A stretch of 50,091 nucleotides of DNA, taken from contig MIZA01000002.1 of NCBI GenBank assembly GCA_001875345.1, positions 1-50,091 of the forward strand, read 5' to 3'. The translations under genes and the position numbers were made by a program. This stretch comes from Marine Group III euryarchaeote CG-Epi1. Its GTDB lineage: Archaea; Thermoplasmatota; Poseidoniia; MGIII; CG-Epi1. How positions within the stretch are numbered: position 1 is the first letter of the stretch; the number at the start of each line of letters is the position of its first letter. This document shows positions 34,730 through 42,164 of the stretch, in pieces. Under the pieces are notes generated by a model. It ran no database searches and was not told where the DNA came from. It saw only the letters and a list, made by a program, of their open reading frames with translations.

Positions 34730-35089
34730 TTACACCGTAAAGCTTACGTCAACGTTAGGTGCGGGATCGCCCGTACTAAAGCTTGATCCGCAACCACAAG
34801 ATCCTTTAGCATTGGAATTTGTAAGTCTGAAACCAGGCTCTATCAAATCATTTGAAAAGTCAACAGTCAGTCCGTCTAGAAAAACCGAACTTACTTTATC
34901 TGAAACTATCCTAAGATTACCGTCTGTAAAGTAAACTTCATCCACTTCACTCATATTATCATCAAGTATTGCGTCGTAAGTATTTCCTGAGCAACCACCA
35001 GACTTTACTCCGATTCGTAGAAACGTTTCTTCCGATACGCCCATCTCGTAAAGTTTCGATTTAGCATTCTCTGTAACCTTAATGTCCAT
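34730..35089 (-). CDS. A-type iron-sulfur cluster carrier (IscA/HesB/ErpA)
   Basis: A 119-residue Fe-S cluster carrier. The three conserved cysteines are in SGGCSGNTYD and GSCGCGSSF, and the N-terminal ITENAKSK-like start is typical. It delivers clusters to apo-enzymes in the cytosol. It leads a three-gene operon; ACTATTAAAT at 35111-35120 is 26 bases before the ATG, again a leaderless arrangement. Confidence 0.95.
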   Translation of the reverse strand: MDIKVTENAKSKLYEMGVSEETFLRIGVKSGGCSGNTYDAILDDNMSEVDEVYFTDGNLRIVSDKVSSVFLDGLTVDFSNDLIEPGFRLTNSNAKGSCGCGSSFSTGDPAPNVDVSFTV

Positions 35090-35110
35090 ACATTTCTAGT
35101 TTTCAAGGAG

Positions 35111-35120
35111 ATTTAATAGT
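35111..35120 (-). promoter_or_regulatory. TATA-like box of the Fe-S carrier operon
   Basis: ACTATTAAAT on the minus strand, centred about 26 bases before the ATG at 35089. Confidence 0.45.
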
Positions 35121-35138
35121 TACTGTATACTAAACCGC

Positions 35139-35144
35139 TATAAA
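35139..35144 (+). promoter_or_regulatory. TATA box of the cyclophilin gene
   Basis: TATAAA, centred about 25 bases before the GTG at 35166; supports that GTG as a leaderless start. Confidence 0.55.
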
Positions 35145-35165
35145 CTAGCCAAAAATACGTATATT

Positions 35166-35924
35166 GTGAGAATTGCCGTCTTTCTTTTGATATTGATGCT
35201 TTTTGTTCCAAATGGGAGCTCTGAGGCAAGCCCTATGGAACAATCTTACCAAGGAAATCCTGTAGTTGTTATTAATCTAACATATGATGCAGGAATTGGT
35301 GGTGGTAACGATATTCAGGGAGATATTGTAATAGAATTATTTCATAATTGGGCTCCAGTGACAGTTAACAATTTTGTTAATTTAGTAAATCAATCATTCT
35401 ATGATGGAATTTTCTTTCACCGTGTAATTGATGATTTTGTAATTCAAACAGGCGATCCAACTTGTACTGCAGTTGGGGCTTATCCTGCAAGCGACCCCTC
35501 ATGCGGCAGCAATGGATCAGATGAGAATATTCCATTCGAAGCTAATGCAAATCTTACTCACATAAATGGAGCTGTGGGTATGGCTAGAAGTGTAGATCCT
35601 GACTCGGCTTCTAGTCAATTTTACATTTGTGATGGACCTCAGCATGGGCTAGACAACGGTAATCGTTCACAAGATGACGACCCCGGATATGCTGTATTTG
35701 GAGTTGTAAGAGAAGGTATGGAACTGGTGAAAGCCGCAGCTCAAGTTCCTACATCCAATGACCCTCTCAATAGACCTCTCTACGAAGTTCACGTCAATTC
35801 TATAACTTTACAGGGATTTGTTAGTTCCCCTACAAATGAAAAGGAAAATGAAAATACACCAAGTATTAGTTTTAGCCTTTCCATCATATCAATAGGATTA
35901 TTAACACTACTACGTAGAAATTAA
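35166..35924 (+). CDS. Secreted cyclophilin-type peptidyl-prolyl isomerase
   Basis: A 252-residue protein that speeds proline isomerisation in exported proteins. Signal peptide 1-20; cyclophilin domain about 33-215 with the catalytic Arg in FFHRVIDDFVIQTGDP, SASSQFYICDG and YAVFGVV. An insert with two Cys (TCTAVGAYPASDPSCG) may hold a disulfide. The tail TPSISF, span and RRN resembles the CTERM tails of other surface proteins here. Start is GTG. The next gene begins 2 bases after the stop. Confidence 0.93.
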   Translation: MRIAVFLLILMLFVPNGSSEASPMEQSYQGNPVVVINLTYDAGIGGGNDIQGDIVIELFHNWAPVTVNNFVNLVNQSFYDGIFFHRVIDDFVIQTGDPTCTAVGAYPASDPSCGSNGSDENIPFEANANLTHINGAVGMARSVDPDSASSQFYICDGPQHGLDNGNRSQDDDPGYAVFGVVREGMELVKAAAQVPTSNDPLNRPLYEVHVNSITLQGFVSSPTNEKENENTPSISFSLSIISIGLLTLLRRN

Positions 35925-35926
35925 TT

Positions 35927-36640
35927 ATGGATTCAATAATATTTCAAGGAAATGTAATCGGAATGCTGGCATACATAGTACCTGCCATGCTTTTCTTTTC
36001 TTGGATTATTAAGGAAGTTGAGGAAAACCTAGTAGAGAGAAAATTATACATTGCTTGTGGATTAGGTGTCGTTCTCGGTACAGGTGCAGACATTATTATG
36101 ATTCTTGGAGGAATTAATACTTACAATGAAGACATTGGATATGCATCAAAAGTCTTAGTATCTCCCATTATTATTCTAATTTTCCTATTTATCGGAGTTA
36201 ATAGGAAAACTTTCAAGGAGGAGAGGGGAGCTCCATACTATTCTGCAGGGTTTGGACTTTTTTATGGAGGGGCAATTGAATTTTGGAAATTACTAGTAAC
36301 TGAAGAAGTACATGATTTGTCTGTATTTGATTTCTTTATTCTTGCATCTTTTGGATTCTCAACGGTTCTATTTCTTGGAGGTGCAGCAATGTGGATTTCA
36401 TATGGAATAAAGAGAAGACAAGGTGCCAGAATTGCAAGCAGATTTGCTATTCTCTACTTGGTTTTATCATTCTTGAATACGCTTGCTCTAGAGGAAATAC
36501 ATTATGATATATATGATACAATTATAGTTCCACTTGTTTCACTTTTGGGATTCTTAGTTGTTTCTTTTGCCGTTTTTCATCAAGCTAAATTGAGACTACC
36601 TCGCATGAATCAAACAAAAAAGAAATCGGTAAAAACCTAG
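35927..36640 (+). CDS. Seven-span membrane protein of unknown function
   Basis: A 237-residue protein with about seven hydrophobic segments (near 13-32, 42-65, 78-96, 108-128, 135-162, 173-190, 198-218) and a basic C-terminal tail (KKKSVKT). Several acidic or polar residues lie in spans (GTGADIIM, GAIEFWK). I do not recognise a family. It sits 2 bases after the cyclophilin gene and 17 bases before the CocE-like hydrolase, so the three may be co-transcribed. Confidence 0.8.
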   Translation: MDSIIFQGNVIGMLAYIVPAMLFFSWIIKEVEENLVERKLYIACGLGVVLGTGADIIMILGGINTYNEDIGYASKVLVSPIIILIFLFIGVNRKTFKEERGAPYYSAGFGLFYGGAIEFWKLLVTEEVHDLSVFDFFILASFGFSTVLFLGGAAMWISYGIKRRQGARIASRFAILYLVLSFLNTLALEEIHYDIYDTIIVPLVSLLGFLVVSFAVFHQAKLRLPRMNQTKKKSVKT

Positions 36641-36644
36641 GTTT
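36633..36644. repeat. Perfect 12-base palindrome AAACCTAGGTTT
   Basis: Exact palindrome covering the last codon and stop of the seven-span gene, 13 bases before the next start. It could be an operator or chance in AT-rich DNA. Confidence 0.4.
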
Positions 36645-36657
36645 AATTTGTGTAATA

Positions 36658-38436
36658 ATGGATGAACGAAGTTTTACAATAATTACTGTGGCAATTTTGA
36701 TCATATCGCCAATATTATTATACATGAACAGTGATGAAACCCTAGAGCAAGATTCATCAATAAACGATAGTGGACTTGTTCCTGTTTGGGAAAGAATAAA
36801 TCAAAATTTCAACACAACTGGATCATATAGCTATACATTAGAGTCTGGCCAATACGGTACATTAGGTCCTGAAAGTGTATTTATTGATGTTGATTTGCCA
36901 AGCAGCGAATTAGGATGTACAATAACTGATGACTGCCAAGTTCATCTTGGGCTTTGGCTACCGGACGTCCCCAACGGAACTAAAATTCCTGTAATTGCTG
37001 ACGTCGGGCCTTACTACGATGATGGAGATGTAGATGCGTTAACACCTGCAAACCGCCTTGGTAAATTTTTAATTGAAAATATGGTTCCTCATGGATATGC
37101 CGTTGCCCAGGTTTCTGTTTTTGGAACTGGAATGTCAAACCATTGTATGGACTTTATGGGGCTAAGCGAACAGATGGGAATTGATGCTGCCGTAACTTGG
37201 CTAGGAACCCAGGATTGGAGCAATGGTAACGTAGGAATAGTTGGAAAATCATACGATGGAACAACACCTTGGCAGGCTGCCATGTTTGGAAATCCGCATC
37301 TAAAAACTATAATTCCTATATCTGGATTGATAGGAGTTCACGATTTAATGTGGAGAAATGGATCTATGGAAGCAAGAGGCTTGGCCATGCATAATGGAGT
37401 TTACGGCTCGTTTGGATGGGATGGAGACAGTGAGGATTGGCAAACTGTATGCAGAGGATATGCTGAAGGCTACGCAAATGGCCCTGCTGCATACTTAGCT
37501 GGAGATGAGGTAAACTACGCAGGCAATACTTACTGGACAGACAGACACTTTCTAGAACGAACGATTCAAAATTACAACGGTTCAATTTATTTTATACATG
37601 GAATGCAAGATTGGAATGTTGATCCACATATGGCATTTCCAGCCTATAAGCAATTACAACAAGCTGGATTTGAAATTAAAGGATTATTCGGTCAATGGGG
37701 GCATCACTACCCAGATAGACCTGGAGATCATAATGGAATGTCAGCCGGCAGAGGTGCTGAAGCATACCCTATGTCTGTAAGATATGATTGGGCTCAAGAT
37801 TTGTTAGAATGGTTCAATTATTATTTGTATGAAGGCAATATGAAACCTGCACTTCATGTAGAAATGCAAGATAACTTAGGCGGATGGAGAGTTGAGCAAA
37901 CATGGCCAGCAAATGACAGAGAGTTCCTACAATTACCTATAAGTGAAGGATTGAATGTTGTTTCGGGAAACGGGATAGTTGGACCTACAAACACATTAAC
38001 ACTTGAAACTGAAATTTTTGAAAATGAAACTCGGATATCTGGAATGCCTACTTTCCATGTAGACGTAACAATACCTCCTGGGCAAACTTCAGGACATTTA
38101 TACATTGAATTAGCAATTGCCGGAGGAATTCATTTGGGACACGGAGTAATGGACCTTAGATATCATGAAGGTGGAAGAGAATGTGGACAGCCTTGTACGG
38201 TTACAGGAACTGTAAATGCTAAAATGCAAATGTTTGCAATGGATGTGGTAGTTCCTGCTGGAAACGCACTAGAACTAGTCATAACGCAAACAAATGATGA
38301 TTACATCCCCTCACCTGTAAGTAGTGGCTATGTTACTATAGGAACAAATCAAAATAGTGTTTTATCTTTACCTATTATTGATAGAGTGGCTGATGATTTG
38401 TTTACGCCCCCTATCTGGTTTGAAAATAATGAATAA
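36658..38436 (+). CDS. CocE/NonD-type hydrolase (X-Pro dipeptidyl-peptidase family), membrane-anchored
   Basis: A 592-residue serine hydrolase. An N-terminal span (about 6-23) exports it. The alpha/beta-hydrolase core has nucleophile motif GKSYDG (Ser at about 199), acid in HGMQDWNVDPH, and His in QWGHHYPDRPG. A C-terminal beta jelly-roll (about 400-580) is typical of the X-Pro dipeptidyl-peptidase S15/CocE group. Substrate may be Pro-containing peptides or esters; peptide scavenging would suit a marine heterotroph. Its stop is 1 base from that of the convergent MscS gene. Confidence 0.9.
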   Translation: MDERSFTIITVAILIISPILLYMNSDETLEQDSSINDSGLVPVWERINQNFNTTGSYSYTLESGQYGTLGPESVFIDVDLPSSELGCTITDDCQVHLGLWLPDVPNGTKIPVIADVGPYYDDGDVDALTPANRLGKFLIENMVPHGYAVAQVSVFGTGMSNHCMDFMGLSEQMGIDAAVTWLGTQDWSNGNVGIVGKSYDGTTPWQAAMFGNPHLKTIIPISGLIGVHDLMWRNGSMEARGLAMHNGVYGSFGWDGDSEDWQTVCRGYAEGYANGPAAYLAGDEVNYAGNTYWTDRHFLERTIQNYNGSIYFIHGMQDWNVDPHMAFPAYKQLQQAGFEIKGLFGQWGHHYPDRPGDHNGMSAGRGAEAYPMSVRYDWAQDLLEWFNYYLYEGNMKPALHVEMQDNLGGWRVEQTWPANDREFLQLPISEGLNVVSGNGIVGPTNTLTLETEIFENETRISGMPTFHVDVTIPPGQTSGHLYIELAIAGGIHLGHGVMDLRYHEGGRECGQPCTVTGTVNAKMQMFAMDVVVPAGNALELVITQTNDDYIPSPVSSGYVTIGTNQNSVLSLPIIDRVADDLFTPPIWFENNE

Positions 38437-38437
38437 A

Positions 38438-40195
38438 CTAATCTAGTTTACGAGATTCGATTTCTTCAATTAACCTTTGTGCTTCAGCCAGGTCTTCTTC
38501 ATCTTTTTTTGATTTAATATTTTCGACGTTATCCTCTGGCTTGGTATCTTCACTATCCTTTAAATTTGCCTTTAAAGAATTGATTTCATTCTTTAGTAAA
38601 TTTATCTGTTCGTTATCATTATCTTTGAAATTCTTTTCCATTTGTGATAATTGACTTTTAAGAGACTTAATTTCTTCATTCTCACTATCTTTAAAATTCT
38701 TTTCCATTTGCGATAATTGACTTTTGAGAGACTTAATTTCTTCATTCTCTGATTCCAAATTTTGATCATTTATTGTTTTCATTTCTTGTTTAAGAAGATT
38801 AAGCTCATCCATAAGTGCCGTCATAGCCATATTCTCTTCATCTTTGTCTATGTCTAAATCAACAGTTTCATCTAAAATATCAGGCAAATCCTCGACTAAT
38901 TCAGACACTTCATTAGGTTCATCTGGCATTGAAGCTTTAGCGACTACTTCCTGGCGTTCTTCAGTATTTGTATTTATTTTTTTTTCTACTGAATTGGGCT
39001 GAGAATCTCCTTCGTGAAATAAATGAACATCTCTCTGTGGGAAGGCAATTACTATGTTTTTAGACCTAAGCTTTGCGAATACTTGATGATGGAGATCCGA
39101 ATTTATTTGCCTCATTTTAATAACATTTTTAATCCATGCAACTAATGCAAAGTTCAATGTTGAATCACCAAAGTTTTGGAACCTAACTAGAGGCTTTCTA
39201 GTAGGGTCATCGTGCTCAATACTTGAGTTTTCTTTGGCAACTTCTAACAATGCAGCTTCTACTTCATCGGGATTAGAATCATAAGAAACTCCAACTTCAA
39301 TTCTTAATCTGTAGTATCTGTCTGGCTTTGTAAGATTTAATATGTTCTGATTAGCTAAAGCATTATTTGGAATTATAATGATCACATGGTTTACAATATC
39401 ATAAATTTTTGTTGAACGAAGGCCTATTTCCCTAATTAGGCAATAGGTATCATTAAAATAAATCATATCTCCTGTCTTGAAACCCTGATCAAGCAAAAGA
39501 AGAATTCCTGAGAAGAAATTACTAAGAGTATCTTGAGCTGCTAATGCTATAACTAAACCAACAACACCTACTCCTGCAACCAAAACTCCAAATTCAACGT
39601 TAAATGTTGATAAGAAATTTGTAATACCAAAAACTATTATCAAAATTGAACCAAGGATATCTAACAATGGACCATACTGAGTATCTGATTTACCAACATT
39701 TATCCAATCTGAAATCAATGGAACTAGATAATTACTGTAAGCTCGTAAAACAAAGACTGTCGTAAATACTACAAAAGAGCCATCGGATATTTTTGTTAAA
39801 ACTAAAAATAAAGGTTCAATTGTGGAATTTGTTTCAGCTATTTCCGTGAAGAAAAATGATAAACTCCAAGTAATTATTAACCAGAATACAACTGTGGTAG
39901 GATCCCATTCCCATTTACTTAAACCACGAAAGTAGAGTACTATAGGAATAATGAATGTAAGTGTAAGAAAAATAACAAATGACATTAAAATTAACATCCA
40001 AATAGCATCGTCTGTGAAAATGATATAGTCTTCTCCAGTATTTCTATTTGTTATAGAATAGTAAGGACTTGGAACTATTTTATCGATTGTACTTCGCATT
40101 ACTGTCATTGTAAATATAGACAGAAAAAATCCAAATATTCTGACAAATGGAAAGTCTTGACGAAGTCCAAATGCCTTTGGCGAAGAAGTACTCAC
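38438..40195 (-). CDS. MscS-family mechanosensitive channel with coiled-coil tail
   Basis: 585 residues from the GTG at 40195. About five spans precede the MscS core: the pore helix (VAGVGVVGLVIALAAQDTLSN) and the GILLLLDQGFKTGDMIYF beta entrance, then the alpha/beta vestibule to about residue 365. The C-terminal 200 residues are acidic and then a coiled coil with two nearly identical 22-residue units (ENEEIKSLKSQLSQMEKNFK) and a diverged third. It opens on membrane tension to release osmolytes. The frame extends to a TTG at 40228, but TTTATAAA at 40217-40224 places transcription at 40195. Divergent from the pterin dehydratase homologue. Confidence 0.92.
   Translation of the reverse strand: MSTSSPKAFGLRQDFPFVRIFGFFLSIFTMTVMRSTIDKIVPSPYYSITNRNTGEDYIIFTDDAIWMLILMSFVIFLTLTFIIPIVLYFRGLSKWEWDPTTVVFWLIITWSLSFFFTEIAETNSTIEPLFLVLTKISDGSFVVFTTVFVLRAYSNYLVPLISDWINVGKSDTQYGPLLDILGSILIIVFGITNFLSTFNVEFGVLVAGVGVVGLVIALAAQDTLSNFFSGILLLLDQGFKTGDMIYFNDTYCLIREIGLRSTKIYDIVNHVIIIIPNNALANQNILNLTKPDRYYRLRIEVGVSYDSNPDEVEAALLEVAKENSSIEHDDPTRKPLVRFQNFGDSTLNFALVAWIKNVIKMRQINSDLHHQVFAKLRSKNIVIAFPQRDVHLFHEGDSQPNSVEKKINTNTEERQEVVAKASMPDEPNEVSELVEDLPDILDETVDLDIDKDEENMAMTALMDELNLLKQEMKTINDQNLESENEEIKSLKSQLSQMEKNFKDSENEEIKSLKSQLSQMEKNFKDNDNEQINLLKNEINSLKANLKDSEDTKPEDNVENIKSKKDEEDLAEAQRLIEEIESRKLD
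38620..38750. repeat. Two tandem 66-base units in the MscS coiled coil
   Basis: Two adjacent, almost identical 66-base copies encode a 22-residue coiled-coil unit; a third, diverged unit follows at about 38555-38619. The length can change by unit slippage. Confidence 0.8.
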
Positions 40196-40216
40196 AAATA
40201 TACACTTAAAAATATG

Positions 40217-40224
40217 TTTATAAA
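40217..40224 (-). promoter_or_regulatory. TATA box of the MscS gene
   Basis: TTTATAAA (a palindrome), centred 25 bases before the GTG at 40195, selecting this start. Confidence 0.55.
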
Positions 40225-40240
40225 TCAATTAGGTGAAACC

Positions 40241-40248
40241 GTATATAG
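40241..40248 (+). promoter_or_regulatory. TATA box of the pterin dehydratase homologue gene
   Basis: GTATATAG, centred about 26 bases before the ATG at 40270. It is divergent from the MscS promoter. Confidence 0.6.
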
Positions 40249-40269
40249 CATCGTATTATTAGATGTGAA

Positions 40270-40563
40270 ATGAGTGCAGTATTGAAAGATAATGATGTCG
40301 TTAACGCCATAAACGGTATGGACGGATGGGAGTATGACGATGTCTACCGATGTCTGCGCAAAGAATTTGCTTTCGATAGTTTTGAATCTGCTGCAACATT
40401 CGTTCAACACGTCGCTAAATTAGCTAGCGAAGTTGGTCATTATCCTGAAATTTTAATTTACAAAAAAGGCGCTGTTAGAATCACTGCAACTACTTCTGAT
40501 GAAGGTGGAGTAACAGAAAACGATATCGGACTTATTGAAAGCGTAGAAATCTTAGTTAGCTAA
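40270..40563 (+). CDS. phhB: Pterin-4a-carbinolamine dehydratase homologue
   Basis: 97 residues with the PCD/DCoH fold: FVQHVAKLASEVGHYPEILIY followed by VRITATTSDEGGVTENDI, matching the family's GHHP and TH-x-x-GGLTxxD segments. PCD dehydrates the 4a-hydroxypterin made by phenylalanine hydroxylase, and a hydroxylase gene is 7 kb upstream. Of the three active-site histidines, only the first is kept: the second is Tyr (GHYP) and the third Ser (TTSDEGG). It may thus be weak or serve another role. TATA box 26 bases upstream. Confidence 0.88.
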   Translation: MSAVLKDNDVVNAINGMDGWEYDDVYRCLRKEFAFDSFESAATFVQHVAKLASEVGHYPEILIYKKGAVRITATTSDEGGVTENDIGLIESVEILVS

Positions 40564-40582
40564 TTATTTTATTGTAAAAAAC

Positions 40583-40711
40583 TTAGGAAATTGTTAATTC
40601 TTTTACAAGATACTCATCCGAATGTTTATCAATGTATTCAATTAAATCTGAGACGTGTGGAGATTCTAGCAAAATTTCATTTGACTCATGGTCTATAATT
40701 CGAAATGGCAT
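40583..40711 (-). CDS. 42-residue small protein
   Basis: An intact frame from ATG at 40711 to TAA, encoding 42 residues rich in Glu/Asp and Ile/Leu, starting MPFRIIDHESNEILLESPH and ending VKELTIS. No family recognised. The palindromic TATA element at 40730-40743 is centred 26 bases before the ATG, the exact leaderless spacing seen at other genes here. It lies between phhB and thyA in what would otherwise be a gap of about 225 bases. Confidence 0.6.
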   Translation of the reverse strand: MPFRIIDHESNEILLESPHVSDLIEYIDKHSDEYLVKELTIS

Positions 40712-40729
40712 TCAATACACACTGCACTA

Positions 40730-40743
40730 AATTATATATAATT
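40730..40743. promoter_or_regulatory. Palindromic TATA element shared by two divergent genes
   Basis: AATTATATATAATT is a perfect 14-base palindrome. Toward the minus strand it sits 26 bases from the small-protein ATG. Toward the plus strand it predicts transcription at about 40763, giving thyA a leader of about 26 bases. Confidence 0.55.
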
Positions 40744-40780
40744 TTCTAAAAGAAATAAGCCTTTATTGGGCCACTTTAAT

Positions 40781-40786
40781 GGGAGG
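40781..40786 (+). promoter_or_regulatory. Shine-Dalgarno of thyA
   Basis: GGGAGG stands 2 bases before the GTG at 40789. The spacing is short, but no other in-frame start is available, since an in-frame TAA lies 12 bases upstream. Confidence 0.55.
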
Positions 40787-40788
40787 AT

Positions 40789-41661
40789 GTGAAACAATAT
40801 CTTGACTTAGTTAATGAAGTGTTAAAACGTGGAACTAGAAAGGAAAATCGAACTGGTGTCGACACAATTTCAGCATTTAATATTAACTATTCAATCGACC
40901 TAAATGAAGGATTTCCATTGCTGACAACAAAAGAAATTTCCTGGAAGAATATTGTTGTAGAAAATTTATGGTTTTTGTCTGGAGATTTGCATATTGGGCT
41001 ATTAAAAAAGCATGGTTGTAAGTTTTGGGACCACTGGGCCGATGAAGATGGATTTGTGCCTAGTGCTTATGGCAATTTTTGGAGGAAATTTCCGGTCCAT
41101 GGGAAAGATGAATACAATGATCAAGTTAAGTATGTTTTAGAAACCTTGAAGAAGAATCCAAATAGCAGAAGAATGGTAATAACTGCTTGGGCTCCAGGAA
41201 ATGCTCAAACTAGTGGTTTACCTCCATGTCATTTATTATTCATTTTTAATGTTCAATATGATAAAAATGGAGAACCTAGATTATGCGTTCACTTGACTCA
41301 AAGAAGTTGTGACGTCGCCCTAGGAGTTCCTTACAACATTGCTGGATATTCATTCTTATTACATCTTTTTGCGCACTTATCAGACATGAAAGTTGGAACT
41401 TTTGGACATACTTTAGTTGATGCACACATATATACAAAGAAAGCTGATGGAAGCATGGAAGAATATGACCACATTCCTGGCCTGATAGAACAGACTAAGA
41501 GAAAAATAAAACCTTTACCTGAGCTTAAAATTGATTCAAGTATAAAAACATTAGAAGATGTAATGGATTTATTAGACAAAGATACTGAAACTATAATGTC
41601 AAAATTTGAATTGAAAAATTACAATCCTGAACCGTTTATACCTTTCAAAGTTGCCGTATGA
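40789..41661 (+). CDS. thyA: Thymidylate synthase ThyA
   Basis: Methylates dUMP to dTMP with methylene-tetrahydrofolate, yielding dihydrofolate. 290 residues starting at GTG (KQYLDLVNEVLKRGTRKENRTG is the family start). The catalytic Cys is in LPPCHLLFIF, with RRMVITAWAP before it and QRSCDVALGVPYNIAGYS after it for dUMP binding. C-terminus FKVAV is normal. About 25 residues longer than the E. coli enzyme. Overlaps folA by 4 bases, so the product dihydrofolate is recycled by the next gene's enzyme. Confidence 0.97.
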   Translation: MKQYLDLVNEVLKRGTRKENRTGVDTISAFNINYSIDLNEGFPLLTTKEISWKNIVVENLWFLSGDLHIGLLKKHGCKFWDHWADEDGFVPSAYGNFWRKFPVHGKDEYNDQVKYVLETLKKNPNSRRMVITAWAPGNAQTSGLPPCHLLFIFNVQYDKNGEPRLCVHLTQRSCDVALGVPYNIAGYSFLLHLFAHLSDMKVGTFGHTLVDAHIYTKKADGSMEEYDHIPGLIEQTKRKIKPLPELKIDSSIKTLEDVMDLLDKDTETIMSKFELKNYNPEPFIPFKVAV

Positions 41662-42122
41662 GAGGAATACTAGTAGCAACGTCACCTGAGGGAGTTATTG
41701 GAAAAAATAATACAATTCCTTGGTATTATTCTGAAGATTTAAAGAGATTTAAGAGACTTACTATTGGAAAGACTGTAATTATGGGCAGAAATACTTGGGA
41801 ATCTTTACCAATAAAGCCCCTACCTGAAAGAAGAAATATTGTAATAACAAGGAGTTCACTTGAAGAAGTAGAATGCTTCAGAAGTATAGATGAGGCTGTA
41901 GAGACTTGCGAAGGAGATATTTGGTTTATAGGAGGAGCTGGAATTTACAAAGAGGCTATGGATTTAGCAGATTGTATAGATATGACTCTTGTACCTGATA
42001 GCGTAACCGGAGAGAATTGTATTTACTTCCCAAAGATAGGAAATGAATGGAAAGGAAGCGAAAAAAAACCTCTAGAAAGTGGTTCTAAATTATTGCATAG
42101 AATTTACACCCGTAGGGTGTAA
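41658..42122 (+). CDS. folA: Dihydrofolate reductase
   Basis: Reduces dihydrofolate with NADPH. 154 residues with the catalytic acid Asp27 in IPWYYSEDLKRFK, the NADPH motif GKTVIMGRNTWESLP (about residues 37-51) and WFIGGAGIYKEAMDLAD (about 93-109). Translationally coupled to thyA through ATGA. The 3' end forms half of a perfect hairpin (42104-42122). A folate-type rather than purely methanopterin-type C1 pool is implied. Confidence 0.97.
   Translation: MRGILVATSPEGVIGKNNTIPWYYSEDLKRFKRLTIGKTVIMGRNTWESLPIKPLPERRNIVITRSSLEEVECFRSIDEAVETCEGDIWFIGGAGIYKEAMDLADCIDMTLVPDSVTGENCIYFPKIGNEWKGSEKKPLESGSKLLHRIYTRRV
42104..42122 (+). terminator. Hairpin at the folA stop
   Basis: TTACACCC-GTA-GGGTGTAA is a perfect 8-base stem with a 3-base loop ending at the folA stop. 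A weak pyrimidine run follows. It may terminate or pause the thyA-folA transcript, or be an operator for the next gene, whose TATA box begins 5 bases later. Confidence 0.4.
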
Positions 42123-42127
42123 CACAC

Positions 42128-42136
42128 CTTTATATC
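42128..42136 (+). promoter_or_regulatory. TATA box of the 2200-residue protein gene
   Basis: CTTTATATC, centred 33 bases before the ATG at 42165, giving a leader of about 6-8 bases. An 8-base palindrome GCCTAGGC lies at 42143-42150 between it and the start. Confidence 0.55.
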
Positions 42137-42164
42137 TATACGGCCTAGGCAACTACGGAGAAAT

